Positions 33,459-45,256 of a stretch of DNA of 64,000 nt are shown one piece after another. The notes under the pieces are model-generated. The model did not search any database. It was not told where the DNA came from and was given only the letters and a program-made list of their open reading frames with translations. Location: NCBI RefSeq assembly GCF_030019515.1, contig NZ_JASEEQ010000002.1:1-64000 (forward strand), read 5' to 3'. Positions within the stretch are counted from its first letter, which is position 1; each line of letters opens with the position of its first letter. The translations under genes were made by a program, and so were the position numbers. This stretch comes from Nocardioides sp. (lineage in GTDB: Bacteria > Actinomycetota > Actinomycetes > Propionibacteriales > Nocardioidaceae).

Positions 33459-35030
33459 TCAGCCCGGCCCCATCACCTGCAGCGGATCGAGCCCCAGGCC
33501 GGTGAGCACGGCACGGGCGGCGTTGCGGCCGGGCCGGCCGGAGACCGAGCCGCCGGGGTGGACGGTGGCGCCGGTGAGGAACAGGCCGGGGACGTCGGTG
33601 TCGTAGCGCTGCCAACCCGTGACCACCTCGCCGTCGTGCGTCCCGTCCAGCCAGAACTCCCCGCCGTGGCAGGAGCCGCCGACGTTCTGCGGGTTGTGCG
33701 CGGCCACGTCGTCCGGAGACTCGATGCGCACGGCCAGGAGGTCGGCCTCGGCGAGGCCGCGCGAGCGGCGCCGGACCAGCTCGAGCAGGCGGGCGCCGTA
33801 CTCGTCCTTGACGTCCGCCCAGTCGCGCCCGCCGGAGAGGGTGTGCGGCGCGATCGTCAGGATCTTGAACGTCCCGCCACCGTCGGGTGCGCGCGTGGGG
33901 TCCACCGCGGTCTGGTTCACCACCAGCAGCCACGGATCGTCGGCGTCGGGCTCGCCGGCGGCGAAGCGGTCCAGGTGGCGCAGCATCCCGCCCGTCGTCC
34001 CGAGGCCGGCCGCGGCCGCGGGCGCGCCGTCGGCGCCGAAGCCGAGGTTCCCGCGCAGCGCCGCGTGCACCGCGAGCACGCACAGGCCGGGACGCCACGT
34101 CTCGCGGGCGGCGACTAGGTCCGGGGTGGGGTCGCGGCCCTCGAGCATCGCGCCGAGCCTCGCGAGGTGACCGCCGGCGACCACCGCCCGGCCGACGCGG
34201 ACCTCGTGACCGCCGGCCACCCGGACCGTCCGGACGCCGGAGGAGTCGGCGCCGATGCCGGTGACCGGGCTGGAGCAGACGACGCGCCCGCCGTGCCTCT
34301 CGATCAGCCGGACCAGTGCGTCGGGCAGCGCCTGGCTGCCGCCGACCGGGGTGCTCCAGCCGAAGTCGAGCCGGCCCGCGACCAGCGAGGATGGGAGGAA
34401 CCCGGTGCCGGGCCGGCGCGGATCCTGGATCGTGGCCATCGCCAGCCAGAGCACGAAGGAGCGGACGACGGGATGGGTGAACTGCTCGTGCACCACGTCC
34501 CAGGCGCTGCGGCGGCGCAACGCGAGGTAGCGCCTGCTGGCGTCGTCGTCGGGCTGGGGCAGGTGGGAGCTCCAGCGGCCGTGCGCGGCCGACAGCCCGC
34601 CTCGCCACTGCGCCACCAGCTCCTCGAAGGCGCGCGCGTCGTCGCTCGACCAGCGGGCGATCTCGGCCGCGGTGCCCTCCAGGTCGCGGTGCATCACCAA
34701 GACGTCGCCGTCCTGCTGCGGCATCACCACGGCCGGGTCCGTCGCGAGGTAGGCCAGCCCGTGGTCGGCGAGCAGCCCGAGCTCGTCGTCGCGGATCAGC
34801 GGGTTGTTCTGGATCAGCACGTGCGCGCTGCTGCACGAGTCGTGCGCGAATCCCGGCAGGGTCAGCTGCTCGGTGCGGGTGTTCCCGCCGGGGGTGTCGT
34901 TGGCCTCGAGCACCAGGACCTCGAGGCCCGCCCGGGCGAGGTACGCCGCGGCGATCAGCGAGTTGTGACCGGCGCCGACCACGACCACCTCGGCCTGCGC
35001 AGGCAGGTCGGGGACCGCGGCAGGACTCAT
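33459..35030 (-). CDS. Phytoene-desaturase-like FAD oxidoreductase
   Basis: A 523-residue flavoprotein. The dinucleotide fold VVVVGAGHNSLIAAAYLARAG lies at ~14-34, followed by VLEANDTPGGNTRTEQL. The C-terminal FAD motif is LFLTGATVHPGGSVSG-x-PGRNAA. This is the CrtI/amine-oxidase superfamily subset (NAD(P)/FAD-dependent oxidoreductase) common in actinobacteria outside carotenoid clusters. Here there are no other carotenoid genes, so the substrate is unknown. ATG 35030 is chosen; an in-frame ATG at 35066 adds 12 residues. It is divergent from the branched-chain ABC operon. Confidence 0.85.
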   Translation of the reverse strand: MSPAAVPDLPAQAEVVVVGAGHNSLIAAAYLARAGLEVLVLEANDTPGGNTRTEQLTLPGFAHDSCSSAHVLIQNNPLIRDDELGLLADHGLAYLATDPAVVMPQQDGDVLVMHRDLEGTAAEIARWSSDDARAFEELVAQWRGGLSAAHGRWSSHLPQPDDDASRRYLALRRRSAWDVVHEQFTHPVVRSFVLWLAMATIQDPRRPGTGFLPSSLVAGRLDFGWSTPVGGSQALPDALVRLIERHGGRVVCSSPVTGIGADSSGVRTVRVAGGHEVRVGRAVVAGGHLARLGAMLEGRDPTPDLVAARETWRPGLCVLAVHAALRGNLGFGADGAPAAAAGLGTTGGMLRHLDRFAAGEPDADDPWLLVVNQTAVDPTRAPDGGGTFKILTIAPHTLSGGRDWADVKDEYGARLLELVRRRSRGLAEADLLAVRIESPDDVAAHNPQNVGGSCHGGEFWLDGTHDGEVVTGWQRYDTDVPGLFLTGATVHPGGSVSGRPGRNAARAVLTGLGLDPLQVMGPG

Positions 35031-35137
35031 GGCGCTGAGGCTGACATGGACCACAACCGTTTGCAAGAGTCCCGCTCAGAAGTCGGCACTGGTGTGGTCC
35101 AGAGGAGCGCCCGCGCGCCGCCATCTGCGGGGAGATG

Positions 35138-35190
35138 CTTGACAGACTGTGGCGCCCTTCACAAGACTGCGGATGCCGCAATCGATTGCG
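35138..35190 (+). promoter_or_regulatory. Promoter region with 14-bp palindrome before the Liv-type operon
   Basis: TTGACA near 35138 is a good -35 match. CGCAATCGATTGCG at 35177-35190 is a perfect palindrome 33 bp upstream of the ATG at 35223 and is a candidate repressor site overlapping the expected promoter. No regulator gene is next to it, so the binding protein is unknown. Confidence 0.5.
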
Positions 35191-35222
35191 ACAATCATTG
35201 AGTGCAGCACCGAGGAGGAAGT

Positions 35223-36464
35223 ATGTCGCACGTTTCGCTTCGCCGGGCTTGGACAGCCATGGCCCTGACCGGAGTGCTGGCGCTCGGACTGGCAGCCTGC
35301 GGTGGTGACGACTCGGAAGGCGGCGAGGGCGACAGCTCCGCCCCGATCCGGATCGGCTCCTCGCTCCCCCTGACCGGCGAGTTCTCCCAGCCCGGGCAGG
35401 CGGCCAAGCAGGGCTACGAGGTCTGGCAGAAGATGGTCAACGACGCCGGCGGTCTCCTCGGACGCGACGTCGAGCTCGTCATCAAGGACGACGCCTCGAA
35501 CCAGAACACCGTGGTCAGCGACTTCAACGCGCTGATCGGCCAGGACAAGGTCGACCTCCTTCTCGGGACCTTCTCCTCGCTGCTCAACCTGCCCGCCTCC
35601 GCGGTCGCGGAGAAGAACCAGATGCTGTACGTCGAGCCCGCGGGCGGCTCGCCGGACATGTTCAACCGCGGCTTCAAGTACCTCTTCTTCACCCAGCAGG
35701 CCACCGCGGACAAGCAGGGCAAGGTGTTCGCCGAGTGGGTCGCCGCCCTCCCGGAGGACCAGCGGCCCAAGACCGCGGCGTACCCGACCCTCGACGACCC
35801 GTTCGCCGCACCCAACGTGGCCGGCATCCAGGAGGTCCTCGAGGCCGCGGGCATCGAGACCGTCTACCAGGAGACGTACGCGATCGACACCAAGAACTTC
35901 GACACGATCGTCAACGCCATGAAGAACGCCGACCCGGACGTGGTCGTGCACGGCGCGCAGTTCGAGGACGGCATCGGCCTGACCCGCTCGATGCTCAAGG
36001 CCGGCTTCGCGCCGGACATGTTCTACGAGACCAACGCCCCCTCGTTCGGTGCCCAGTACAGCGACGGCGTCGGCGCGGAGAACACCGAGGGCGTCCTCTA
36101 TGCGGTCAGCCACTCCCCGGAGGCCGACACCCCGGGCAACGCCGAGTTCGTCGCGAAGTACCAGGAGATGTTCGGCACCGACGAGGTCCCCGAGGACGCC
36201 GCTGACGGCTTCGCCGCGGCCCAGGTGATGCAGGCGGCCGTCGAGGCCGTCGGCAGCATCGACGACCAGGGCGCGCTGGCGGACTGGCTGCGCGAGAACG
36301 AGGTCGACACGATCCTCGGCTCGCTGTCCTGGGACGAGACCGGCGCCCCGACCGGTGAGTTCCTGATCGGCCAGTGGCAGAACGGCAAGCCCGAGGTCGT
36401 GCTGCCGGCCGACGTGTCCACCGCCGACATCGAGATCGGTTGGAAGCCGGGGGCCAGCGGCTGA
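35223..36464 (+). CDS. Branched-chain amino-acid-type ABC substrate-binding lipoprotein
   Basis: A 413-residue periplasmic-binding protein of the LivJ class. ATG 35223 follows GAGGAGG. Lipobox LGLAACGG (Cys near 26). Mature motifs: IRIGSSLPLTGEFSQPG, GYEVWQKMVNDAGGLLGRDVEL, DDASNQNTVVSDFNALI, YAIDTKNFDTIVNAMK. The ligand could be branched-chain amino acids, urea, amides or aromatic acids; the sequence does not decide. It starts a four-gene operon with permease, fused permease-ATPase and ATPase, with TGATG or ATGA junctions throughout. Confidence 0.93.
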   Translation: MSHVSLRRAWTAMALTGVLALGLAACGGDDSEGGEGDSSAPIRIGSSLPLTGEFSQPGQAAKQGYEVWQKMVNDAGGLLGRDVELVIKDDASNQNTVVSDFNALIGQDKVDLLLGTFSSLLNLPASAVAEKNQMLYVEPAGGSPDMFNRGFKYLFFTQQATADKQGKVFAEWVAALPEDQRPKTAAYPTLDDPFAAPNVAGIQEVLEAAGIETVYQETYAIDTKNFDTIVNAMKNADPDVVVHGAQFEDGIGLTRSMLKAGFAPDMFYETNAPSFGAQYSDGVGAENTEGVLYAVSHSPEADTPGNAEFVAKYQEMFGTDEVPEDAADGFAAAQVMQAAVEAVGSIDDQGALADWLRENEVDTILGSLSWDETGAPTGEFLIGQWQNGKPEVVLPADVSTADIEIGWKPGASG

Positions 36465-37348
36465 TGACCGAGCTGCTCCAGAACCTCCTCCTCGGCCTGC
36501 TGCTGGGCGGCGTCTACGCCCTCGCAGCGAGTGGGCTGACCCTGATCTTCGGTGTCATGCGGGTGATCAACATCGCCCACGGTGCGTACCTGATCCTGGC
36601 CTCGTTCATCACCTACTGGCTGTGGGACTCGTTCGGCATCGACCCGTTGCTCGCGATCGTGATCACGACACCCATCGTGTTCGCGCTCGGCTGGGTCACC
36701 TACAAGGTCGTCGTGTCCCCGATCCGCACGGCGCCGATGGCGTCGACGGTGCTGCTCACGTTCGGGCTGGCGCTGGTGGTCGAGGGTGCGATGGGGGAGA
36801 TCTGGGGCAACAACTCGACGGCGATCCGGCCGTCGTACGCCGACGAGTCCTTCATCATGGGAGGCCTGTTCCTCCCGAAGGCCCAGGTGTACGGCGGCCT
36901 GATCGCGGTCGTGGTCCTCGTCCTGCTGTGGGGCGTGCTGACGAAGACCTGGCTGGGCCGGGCGATCCGCGCGGCGGCGACGAACCCGTCGTCCGCGGAG
37001 CTGGTCGGCATCAAGGTGAGCGCGGTCGCGGCGCTGGTGTTCGCGCTCGGGATCGCCGCCGCCGGCGCCGGCGGCGCGATCACCGGGGTGCTCTACCCGT
37101 TCGTCCCGGGCTCGCACTACCAGTGGATCGCCCGGCTCCTGGCGATCGTGGTGCTCGGCGGTCTGGGCAGCCTGAACGGCGCCGTCCTCGGCGCGATCAT
37201 GTTCGGGCTCGCCGAGACGCTGACCTCCGCGTACGTCTCGCCCTCCTGGGCCACCGCCGTCCCGTACGCCATCGTGTTCCTGGTGCTGCTGATCCGCCCG
37301 CAGGGGCTGCTCGGCACCCGACTCCGAGAGGATGCAGTGGCCGCATGA
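36464..37348 (+). CDS. livH: Branched-chain amino-acid ABC permease (LivH-like)
   Basis: A 294-residue membrane protein with about eight helices. [20 protein letters not shown] is the typical N-terminus of LivH/UrtB proteins, and the cytoplasmic EAA-like loop [16 protein letters not shown] is present. ATG 36464 shares one base with the stop of the binding-protein gene. With the LivM half of the next protein it forms the transport channel. Confidence 0.93.
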   Translation: MTELLQNLLLGLLLGGVYALAASGLTLIFGVMRVINIAHGAYLILASFITYWLWDSFGIDPLLAIVITTPIVFALGWVTYKVVVSPIRTAPMASTVLLTFGLALVVEGAMGEIWGNNSTAIRPSYADESFIMGGLFLPKAQVYGGLIAVVVLVLLWGVLTKTWLGRAIRAAATNPSSAELVGIKVSAVAALVFALGIAAAGAGGAITGVLYPFVPGSHYQWIARLLAIVVLGGLGSLNGAVLGAIMFGLAETLTSAYVSPSWATAVPYAIVFLVLLIRPQGLLGTRLREDAVAA

Positions 37349-39204
37349 ACGCCTCCACCGAGGCCGTGACGCCGGCCCCGTCGCGCCCCTGGCTTCAGCC
37401 GATCTGGCTGGGCCGCGCGGTCGCGCTCGCCGCGGGCGTCCTGCTCGTCGTCTACCCGATGGTCAGCGACGACATCTACTACCAGAACATGATCATCCTG
37501 TCGCTGATCTTCGCGGTCGGCGCCAGCGGGCTGAACATCATCTCGGGCTTCGCGGGCTACATCTCCCTGGGCCAGGGCGCGTTCCTCGGCCTGGGCGGCT
37601 ACACGATCGGCGTGCTCGCCGTGCGGTTCCCCGACGCGAGCCCGTGGCTGTGGGTGCCGCTCGGCGGCGTGGTGGCCGCCGGGGTCGCGCTGATCCTCGG
37701 CTTCGTGTCGCTGCGGTCCAGCGGCCCCGCGTTCGTCATCATCACCGTCGCGTTCCTGTTCCTGGTGCAGGTGATCGCGGTCAACTGGGTGTCGCTGACC
37801 AACGGCACCACCGGCCTGACCCTGCCGCTGCCCACCTGGGACCGCGACATCATGAACTGGCCGTTCTACTACGTGCTGGTCGCCATCCTGGCCCTCCAGC
37901 TGCTGATGACCTGGTGGATCCGCCGCACCAAGCTCGGCATGGGCCTGATCGCGATCCGCGAGGACGAGACCAAGGCCGCCACGATCGGCATCAACCTGCC
38001 GGTGCAGAAGATCGTCGCGTTCATGGCCAGTGCGCTGTTCGTGGGGATGGCCGGCGCGGTCTACGGCTACTACCTGACCTTCATCGACCCGCGCGGCATG
38101 TTCAGCATCCTGATCAGCGTCCAGCTGATCCTCTCGATGCTGATCGGCGGCAAGGCCACCCTGTGGGGTCCGGTGATCGGCGCCTTCCTGGTCGAGTGGC
38201 TCAACGAGATGGCGAACAACGACTGGGGCGGCGGCAACACCCGGCTGTTCCTGTTCGGCGGGCTGCTCGTGGTCGTGGTGATCTTCCTGCCCAAGGGCAT
38301 CATCCCGGCGATCGAGTCGGTCCTGAGCTGGCGCCGTACCAAGGGCAAGGCCGGCCTGGTCGGCGCCCGGATCGGGACCGGCGGCAGCCTGGCCTCGATC
38401 ACCGACCGGGTGCAGCTGGTCGACCGCAGCGAGATCCCGGACCGGGCGCTGCTCGAGGTGCGCGACCTCAAGCGGCACTTCGGTGGCGTCAAGGCGGTCG
38501 ACGGTGCCTCGTTCACCGTGCCGGAGGGCTCGATCACCGGCCTGATCGGGCCGAACGGGTCGGGCAAGACGACCCTGTTCAACCTGATCGACGACACCAT
38601 CCGGGCCGAGTCGGGCGAGATCCTGCTCGACGGGCGGCGCATCGACGGCCTGCGGTCCTGGCAGCGCGCACACCTCGGCCTGGGACGCACCTTCCAGATC
38701 ACCCGGCTGTTCCGGGAGATGACGGTGCTGGAGAACGTCGTCGCCGTGCAGCGCAGGTTCTCGATCGCCCAGCTCGGCCGGATCGCGGTCAGCGGCGCCG
38801 AGGCCAAGGCGGCCGAGGAGCTGCTCGAGTTCGTCGGCATGCGCGCGTTCCGCGACCAGCAGGCCCGGGCGCTGTCCTACGGACAGCAGAAGCTCGTCGA
38901 GCTGGCCCAGATCCTGATGCTCGACCCCAAGCTGATCCTGCTCGACGAGCCGGCCGGCGGCATCAACCCGGTGCTGATCGAGCGGATGGGGGAGATGATC
39001 CGGGAGCTGAACTCCTACGGGAAGACGTTCCTGATCGTCGAGCACAACATGCCGTTCGTGCTCGGCCTGTGCGACCCGATCCACGTGCTCGCCCGGGGCC
39101 GGACGATGGCCTCGGGGACGCCGGAGGAGATCCAGCGCGACCCCGCCGTGATCGACGCCTACCTGGGCGACGACTTCGTCCTCGAGGAGAAGGTGGCTCC
39201 GTGA
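37345..39204 (+). CDS. Fused LivM permease - LivG ATPase
   Basis: A 619-residue fusion. Residues 1-~330 are a LivM-type permease ([37 protein letters not shown]). After a ~45-residue linker, ~370-619 are a LivG-type ATPase: Walker [10 protein letters not shown] (~404-412), [16 protein letters not shown], signature [13 protein letters not shown], Walker [14 protein letters not shown]. Separate genes are the norm; the fusion fixes the stoichiometry of channel and motor. ATG 37345 overlaps the LivH stop and its end overlaps livF. Confidence 0.93.
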   Translation: MNASTEAVTPAPSRPWLQPIWLGRAVALAAGVLLVVYPMVSDDIYYQNMIILSLIFAVGASGLNIISGFAGYISLGQGAFLGLGGYTIGVLAVRFPDASPWLWVPLGGVVAAGVALILGFVSLRSSGPAFVIITVAFLFLVQVIAVNWVSLTNGTTGLTLPLPTWDRDIMNWPFYYVLVAILALQLLMTWWIRRTKLGMGLIAIREDETKAATIGINLPVQKIVAFMASALFVGMAGAVYGYYLTFIDPRGMFSILISVQLILSMLIGGKATLWGPVIGAFLVEWLNEMANNDWGGGNTRLFLFGGLLVVVVIFLPKGIIPAIESVLSWRRTKGKAGLVGARIGTGGSLASITDRVQLVDRSEIPDRALLEVRDLKRHFGGVKAVDGASFTVPEGSITGLIGPNGSGKTTLFNLIDDTIRAESGEILLDGRRIDGLRSWQRAHLGLGRTFQITRLFREMTVLENVVAVQRRFSIAQLGRIAVSGAEAKAAEELLEFVGMRAFRDQQARALSYGQQKLVELAQILMLDPKLILLDEPAGGINPVLIERMGEMIRELNSYGKTFLIVEHNMPFVLGLCDPIHVLARGRTMASGTPEEIQRDPAVIDAYLGDDFVLEEKVAP

Positions 39205-39995
39205 TGACCGGACAGCCGAACGACGTGCCGATGCTGCGGATGCAGGGCGTCGTCGCCGGGTACGGCGGCGGGGACGTGCTCCAGGGCGTCGACATCACCG
39301 TCCCGCCCGGCTCCGTGGCCTGCATCGTCGGGCCGAACGGCGCCGGCAAGTCCACCGTCCTCAAGACCGTCAGCGGGCTGCTCTCGCCCCGGCTCGGCGA
39401 GGTGCACCTGCAGGGCGAGCCGATCCACCGCGCCTCGGCCGCCGACATCCTCGAGCGCGGCATCTCCCAGGTGCCGCAGTCGAACGCGCTGTTCCCGACC
39501 ATGTCGGTGCGCGAGAACGTGATGCTCGGCGCCTACATCATCCGGCACAAGAAGGCCCTGGTGCGGGAGCGCTACGACCAGGTGGCCGCGCTGTTCCCCA
39601 TCGTCGCCGACCGGTGCAACGACAACGCCGGCAACCTGTCCGGCGGGCAGCGCCGGATGGTGGAGTTCGCCCGGTCGCTGATGCTCGACCCGGTGCTGCT
39701 CCTGCTCGACGAGCCGTCGCTCGGCCTGGACCCGAAGTCGCTGCAGACCCTCTACGAGTCGGTGCTGGTCCTGCGCGACAGCGGCAAGACCATCCTGATC
39801 GTCGAGCAGAACGTGCGCTTCGGCATGCGGATGGCCACCGACGGCATCGTCATGGAGTCCGGCAAGGTCGTCACCCAGCGCCCCGCGGCCGCGATCCTGT
39901 CCGACCCGCACATCGCGCAGATGTACTTCGGCGGCACGGTCTCGGGCGCCGACGCCGAGGTCACCCCCGACATCCCGGTCGCCTCCACCGGCTGA
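39204..39995 (+). CDS. livF: Branched-chain amino-acid ABC ATPase (LivF-like)
   Basis: A 263-residue ABC ATPase, ATG 39204 sharing a base with the preceding stop (GTG 39201 is an alternative). Walker [28 protein letters not shown], signature [15 protein letters not shown], Walker [15 protein letters not shown]. It is the second ATPase of the importer, pairing with the LivG half of the fusion. It ends the operon; a 36-bp gap leads to the next gene. Confidence 0.93.
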   Translation: MTGQPNDVPMLRMQGVVAGYGGGDVLQGVDITVPPGSVACIVGPNGAGKSTVLKTVSGLLSPRLGEVHLQGEPIHRASAADILERGISQVPQSNALFPTMSVRENVMLGAYIIRHKKALVRERYDQVAALFPIVADRCNDNAGNLSGGQRRMVEFARSLMLDPVLLLLDEPSLGLDPKSLQTLYESVLVLRDSGKTILIVEQNVRFGMRMATDGIVMESGKVVTQRPAAAILSDPHIAQMYFGGTVSGADAEVTPDIPVASTG

Positions 39996-40031
39996 GTCGA
40001 CCCGTCGCCACCGGTGCGGCAGGCTGGACCC

Positions 40032-40427
40032 GTGCGTTTCACCGAACACGAGCTGACCGTGGCCCTGACCGGGGCCGCCAAGAGCGTGCTCGCCGCCCAG
40101 GACCGGTCGGTCCGCAAGGGTGCGCGCACCGAGGACGAGGCGTGGGAGGCGCTGTCCCGCTTCGAGCGGTTCCAGATGCTGGACGGGCTCGGCACCCAGC
40201 TGCTGCCCGCGCTGGTGGCGCTGCCCGACGTCGAGGTGACGCCGGGCGAGCGGCCGGCGTTCACCGACGAGCAGGTGCGCGCGGCCGTCGAGGAGCGGCT
40301 CGGCGACGAGCGCGGCGTACGCCGCAAGGCGCTGCTCACCGCCCGGGTCGCGCTGGTCAAGCTGGCCCTGGAGTGCCTGCCGCCGCGCCAGGACCCCGAC
40401 GCGCTGATCGTTCCCGACCACCTCTGA
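40032..40427 (+). CDS. Hypothetical 131-residue protein
   Basis: GTG 40032 is the likely start (an upstream ATG-type frame at 40014 adds six residues). The protein is largely helical and soluble: VRFTEHELTVALTGAAKSVL, a basic-acidic helix with RKGARTEDEAWEALSRF, and a C-terminal helix RRKALLTARVALVKLALECL. No motif recognised, no membrane segment. It follows livF by 36 bp on the same strand but is not obviously related to transport. Codon use matches neighbours, so it is probably a real gene. Confidence 0.7.
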   Translation: MRFTEHELTVALTGAAKSVLAAQDRSVRKGARTEDEAWEALSRFERFQMLDGLGTQLLPALVALPDVEVTPGERPAFTDEQVRAAVEERLGDERGVRRKALLTARVALVKLALECLPPRQDPDALIVPDHL

Positions 40428-40437
40428 CGAGGGCTGG

Positions 40438-42087
<1,650 letters not shown>

Positions 42088-42189
42088 GTCCCCATCATGC
42101 CGGTCGATGGTTTTAGTAGCCGTGCGATCGGGCACGGCCTACTGTGGACAGCGCGGGAGCCTCTCGTGATCTCCACGAGACAGGACCCC

Positions 42190-42876
42190 ATGACGACCCT
42201 CACCGAGTGCGACGCACCCGCGAACGACCGGCCCACCCTGCGCGCGGTGGTCCGCCGGCTCGGCGTCAGCCTGCTGGTCGCCTGCGCGGTCCCGGCCACG
42301 GTCTTCTACGCCTGCCTGCGGCTGGAGGGCGTCTGGGTGGCGATCTTCGCCGCGCTCACCTGGTCGTACGGCGCGATCGCGTGGCGGGCGCTGACCGGAC
42401 GGCGTACGTCGGGCCTGCTCATCCTCACCGCGGTGGTGATGACCGGGCGCACGCTGATCGCGCTGCTCACCGACAGCACCTACCTCTACTTCCTCCAGCC
42501 GATCATCAGCGACGGCCTGATCGGCGTGACGTTCCTGGCCACGCTCGCGACGGCGCGGCCGATGGTCGCTCGGCTGGCCGGCGACTTCTACCCGATGGAC
42601 GAGGAGCTGCACGGGCGCCCGGCGATCCGGCGGCTGTTCCGGTACCTCACCCTCGGCTGGGCGCTGCTCTGCCTCGGCAAGGCCACGATGACCCTGTGGC
42701 TGCTCCAGTCGCAGTCGCTGGAGACCTTCGTGCTCGTCAAGAGCGTCTCGGTGCTGCTGCTCAACGGGCTCGCCGTGGCCGCCACGGTCGGCGCGGCCGC
42801 GCTGGTCGCGCGCCGCGAGGGCCTGCTCGGCGACCAGCTGGTGCCGGTCCCGGTCCCGGTCCCCGTCTCCGGTTGA
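42190..42876 (+). CDS. VC0807-like integral membrane protein
   Basis: A 228-residue protein with about five to six hydrophobic segments (SLLVACAVPATVFYACLRL, ILTAVVMTGRTLIALL, LIGVTFLATLATA, VSVLLLNGLAVAATVGAAAL). The layout and the DFYPMDEELHGRP loop resemble the VC0807 family of unknown function. The tail is a Pro-Val repeat (VPVPVPVPVSG) coded by repeated CCGGTC hexamers. ATG 42190 lies 7 bp after a GAGACAGGAC region. Divergent from pgm by ~100 bp. Confidence 0.65.
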   Translation: MTTLTECDAPANDRPTLRAVVRRLGVSLLVACAVPATVFYACLRLEGVWVAIFAALTWSYGAIAWRALTGRRTSGLLILTAVVMTGRTLIALLTDSTYLYFLQPIISDGLIGVTFLATLATARPMVARLAGDFYPMDEELHGRPAIRRLFRYLTLGWALLCLGKATMTLWLLQSQSLETFVLVKSVSVLLLNGLAVAATVGAAALVARREGLLGDQLVPVPVPVPVSG

Positions 42877-42905
42877 GCGTCTCCGTCTGAGGCCGGGCCG
42901 GGCGC

Positions 42906-43727
42906 TCAGCCGATCGCGTCCAGCACGGCGAGGTCGTCGGCGTCGAGCCGCAGTCGCGCCGCCCGGAGGTTCTCCTCCAGGTGCTGGACCGAGCTGGTGC
43001 CGGGGATCAGCAGGATGTTCTCCGAGCGCTGGAGCAACCAGGCGAGCGCGACCTGCATGTGGGTGGCGTCGTGCTTGGCCGCGACCCCGTGCACCGCGTC
43101 GAGGGCGAGCGGGCTGAAGCCGCCGAGCGGGAAGAACGGCACGTAGTAGATGCCCTGGCCGGCGAGGGAGTCGATCAGCTCGTCGTCCGTGCGGCGCGCG
43201 ACGTTGTAGGCGTTCTGCACCATCGAGACCGGCGCGATGTCCTGCGCGGCCTTGACCTGCTCGGCCGTGCAGTTGCTCAACCCCAGGTCGCAGACCAGGC
43301 CCTGGGAGTGCAGGTCGGCGAGCACCGTCCACTGCTTCTCGAAGTCCCCGTCCCAGCCGTCCATGAACCGCAGGTTGACCCCACCGAGCCGCTCGACGCC
43401 GAGCCGGCCGAGGTTGTCGTGCACGGCCTCCTTGATCTCGTCGGGCTCGAACGCCGGCAGCCAGCCGCCGTCGTCGTCGCGTCGCGCACCGACCTTGGTG
43501 ACCAGCACCAGCTCGGGCGGGTAGGGGTGCAGGGCCTCGCGGATCAGGTCGTTGACCAGGTACGGGCCGTAGTAGTCGCTGGTGTCGATGTGGTCCACGC
43601 CGAGCTCCACCGCCCGCTGCAGCACCCGGGTGGCCTCGTCGGGGTCCGCCGGCGGGCCCATGATGCCGGGCCCCGTCAGGCGCATCGCGCCGAATCCGAT
43701 CCGCTTCACGTCCGAGAGTCGTTTCAT
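42906..43727 (-). CDS. Aldo/keto reductase
   Basis: A 273-residue (alpha/beta)8 oxidoreductase. IGFGAMRLTGPGIMG near the start, DTSDYYGPYLVNDL with the catalytic Asp/Tyr, VLVTKVG with the Lys, and LIPGTSSVQHLEENL for NADPH binding mark the family. It reduces aldehydes or ketones with NADPH; specific substrate unknown. ATG 43727. It is divergent from the propeller-protein gene by 80 bp. Complete. Confidence 0.93.
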   Translation of the reverse strand: MKRLSDVKRIGFGAMRLTGPGIMGPPADPDEATRVLQRAVELGVDHIDTSDYYGPYLVNDLIREALHPYPPELVLVTKVGARRDDDGGWLPAFEPDEIKEAVHDNLGRLGVERLGGVNLRFMDGWDGDFEKQWTVLADLHSQGLVCDLGLSNCTAEQVKAAQDIAPVSMVQNAYNVARRTDDELIDSLAGQGIYYVPFFPLGGFSPLALDAVHGVAAKHDATHMQVALAWLLQRSENILLIPGTSSVQHLEENLRAARLRLDADDLAVLDAIG

Positions 43728-43807
43728 GCGCCCACTGTCCCCCGTCGTGCCGCCGCGGCCAAGGGGTGCGGCCGACCTACCATCGTGGGCGGGATGAGGG
43801 GGTCGGG

Positions 43808-45256
43808 GTGAGGGGCGCGCGCACGGTCGTCCTGGTGGGCGTCGCCCTGCTGGTCCTCGTCGCCGGGCCGCTGGTGCTCCTGCTCGCCGGCCTCACCCTC
43901 TACCTCCCGCGGGTGCGGGCCTGGCTGCGGCCGACCCGCCGCGTGGTCGCCGGGTGGCTGGTGGCGGTGCTCGCCCTGGCCGGCGTCGCGGTCGTCGTGC
44001 CCGACGGCTGGCTGCCGATCCCGCCGGGGCCGGGCACCTGGGTGACGCCGTCGTACGTCGGGCGCCCCGTGGTCGGCGGCGCCGAGCACGGCCCGGCGGG
44101 GGAGTCGCCGCAGGTGCGCACCCGGTCCTACGGCCTCGACGACTGCCGTCGCCTCGAGGTGGACCCGCACGGCCGGCTCGTCACGGTGTGCGGCGACTCC
44201 GGGCACCCGGTGCTGCGCCTGGTCGACGCCGAGAGCCTGCGCCAGCGGGCCGCCAAGGATCTCCCCGCCCGGGCCGCGGACTGCCCGGCGGCCTTCGACC
44301 TCGACGCCGCCGGCCGGGCGATGGTCGTCGCGGGCGACCGGCTGCTGGTCGTCGGCACCGCGGACGCCGACGACGAGCCCGACCTCACCACCGAGGCCAC
44401 GGTCGACCTCGGCATCGCCGAGGACGACTGCGTCGTCGGGGTCGCGGCCGACGCCGCGGGCCGGACCTGGTTCGCCACCCGCGCCGGCATCGCGGGCGTC
44501 GTCGCCGGCGGCCGGGTCGCGCGCGTGGACCTCGGCGACGAGGTGGACCGGCCGCCTGCGGCGGCCGCCGCAGGCGCCTACGTCGCCGGGGCCGCGGGGC
44601 TGCACCGCGTGGAGCTCGCCGGCCGCCGCGTCGCGGTCGCCTGGAGCTCGGCGTACGACGGCGGCGGCGAGCGCGGCGCCGCCCCGGTGCCGCTGCCCTC
44701 GGGGCTGGTGGCGGTCGCCGACAACCGCGAGCCGCGCCTCCAGGTGGTCTTCCACCGCGCCGACACCGGCGCGCCGGTGTGCCGGGCCGAGGTCTTCGGC
44801 GACGACGCGGGCGCGACCGACGGCGGCCTGGTCGCCGCCGGCGACGCCGTCGTCGTGCAGAACTCCCACGGCTACGACGGCCCGCTCTCCACGGTCCTGG
44901 GCCGCACCAGCGACCGCGGCATCGCCCGGGTGGCGGTGGTCGACGGCGAGTGCCGGGTCACCTGGTCGACCGACCTGGACGTGCCCAGCGGCGCCCCGGC
45001 CGTGTCGGTCGAGGACGGGCTCGTCTACGCCTCCGTGAAGCGGCACAGCTGGCTGGGCGTCGACGCGTGGTACCTCGCCGCCCTCGACCTGGGCACCGGC
45101 CGCCTGCTCTGGGCCCGACGGACCGGGCTCGGCGTGCTGCACGACAACCACCACGGCGAGATCACCCTCGGCCCGGGCCGCGCGGCGTACCTGCCGGTCC
45201 TCGGCGGCCTGGTCCGGGTCCGCGACCGTGAGGTGGACCAGCAGGATCAGGGGTAG
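43808..45256 (+). CDS. Membrane-anchored PQQ-like propeller protein, unknown function
   Basis: A 482-residue protein starting at GTG 43808. Two N-terminal hydrophobic helices (~5-30 and ~45-65) put the remainder outside the cytoplasm. Beyond ~100 residues the chain shows repeated short beta strands ending in W/Y-x-A-type turns (YGLDDCRRLEVDPHGRLVTV, SVEDGLVYASVKRHSWLG, LDLGTGRLLWARRTG), suggesting a beta-propeller of the PQQ-like type. Cys pairs could form disulphides. No catalytic motif. Its 3' end overlaps the convergent SDR gene by 10 bp. Confidence 0.7.
   Translation: MRGARTVVLVGVALLVLVAGPLVLLLAGLTLYLPRVRAWLRPTRRVVAGWLVAVLALAGVAVVVPDGWLPIPPGPGTWVTPSYVGRPVVGGAEHGPAGESPQVRTRSYGLDDCRRLEVDPHGRLVTVCGDSGHPVLRLVDAESLRQRAAKDLPARAADCPAAFDLDAAGRAMVVAGDRLLVVGTADADDEPDLTTEATVDLGIAEDDCVVGVAADAAGRTWFATRAGIAGVVAGGRVARVDLGDEVDRPPAAAAAGAYVAGAAGLHRVELAGRRVAVAWSSAYDGGGERGAAPVPLPSGLVAVADNREPRLQVVFHRADTGAPVCRAEVFGDDAGATDGGLVAAGDAVVVQNSHGYDGPLSTVLGRTSDRGIARVAVVDGECRVTWSTDLDVPSGAPAVSVEDGLVYASVKRHSWLGVDAWYLAALDLGTGRLLWARRTGLGVLHDNHHGEITLGPGRAAYLPVLGGLVRVRDREVDQQDQG

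Noticed and set aside
43794..43811. Five-codon mini-frame (ATG AGG GGG TCG GGG TGA) before the propeller-protein gene
   Set aside because: It could be a leader peptide, but there is no ribosome binding site or repeat of specific codons. It is probably chance.
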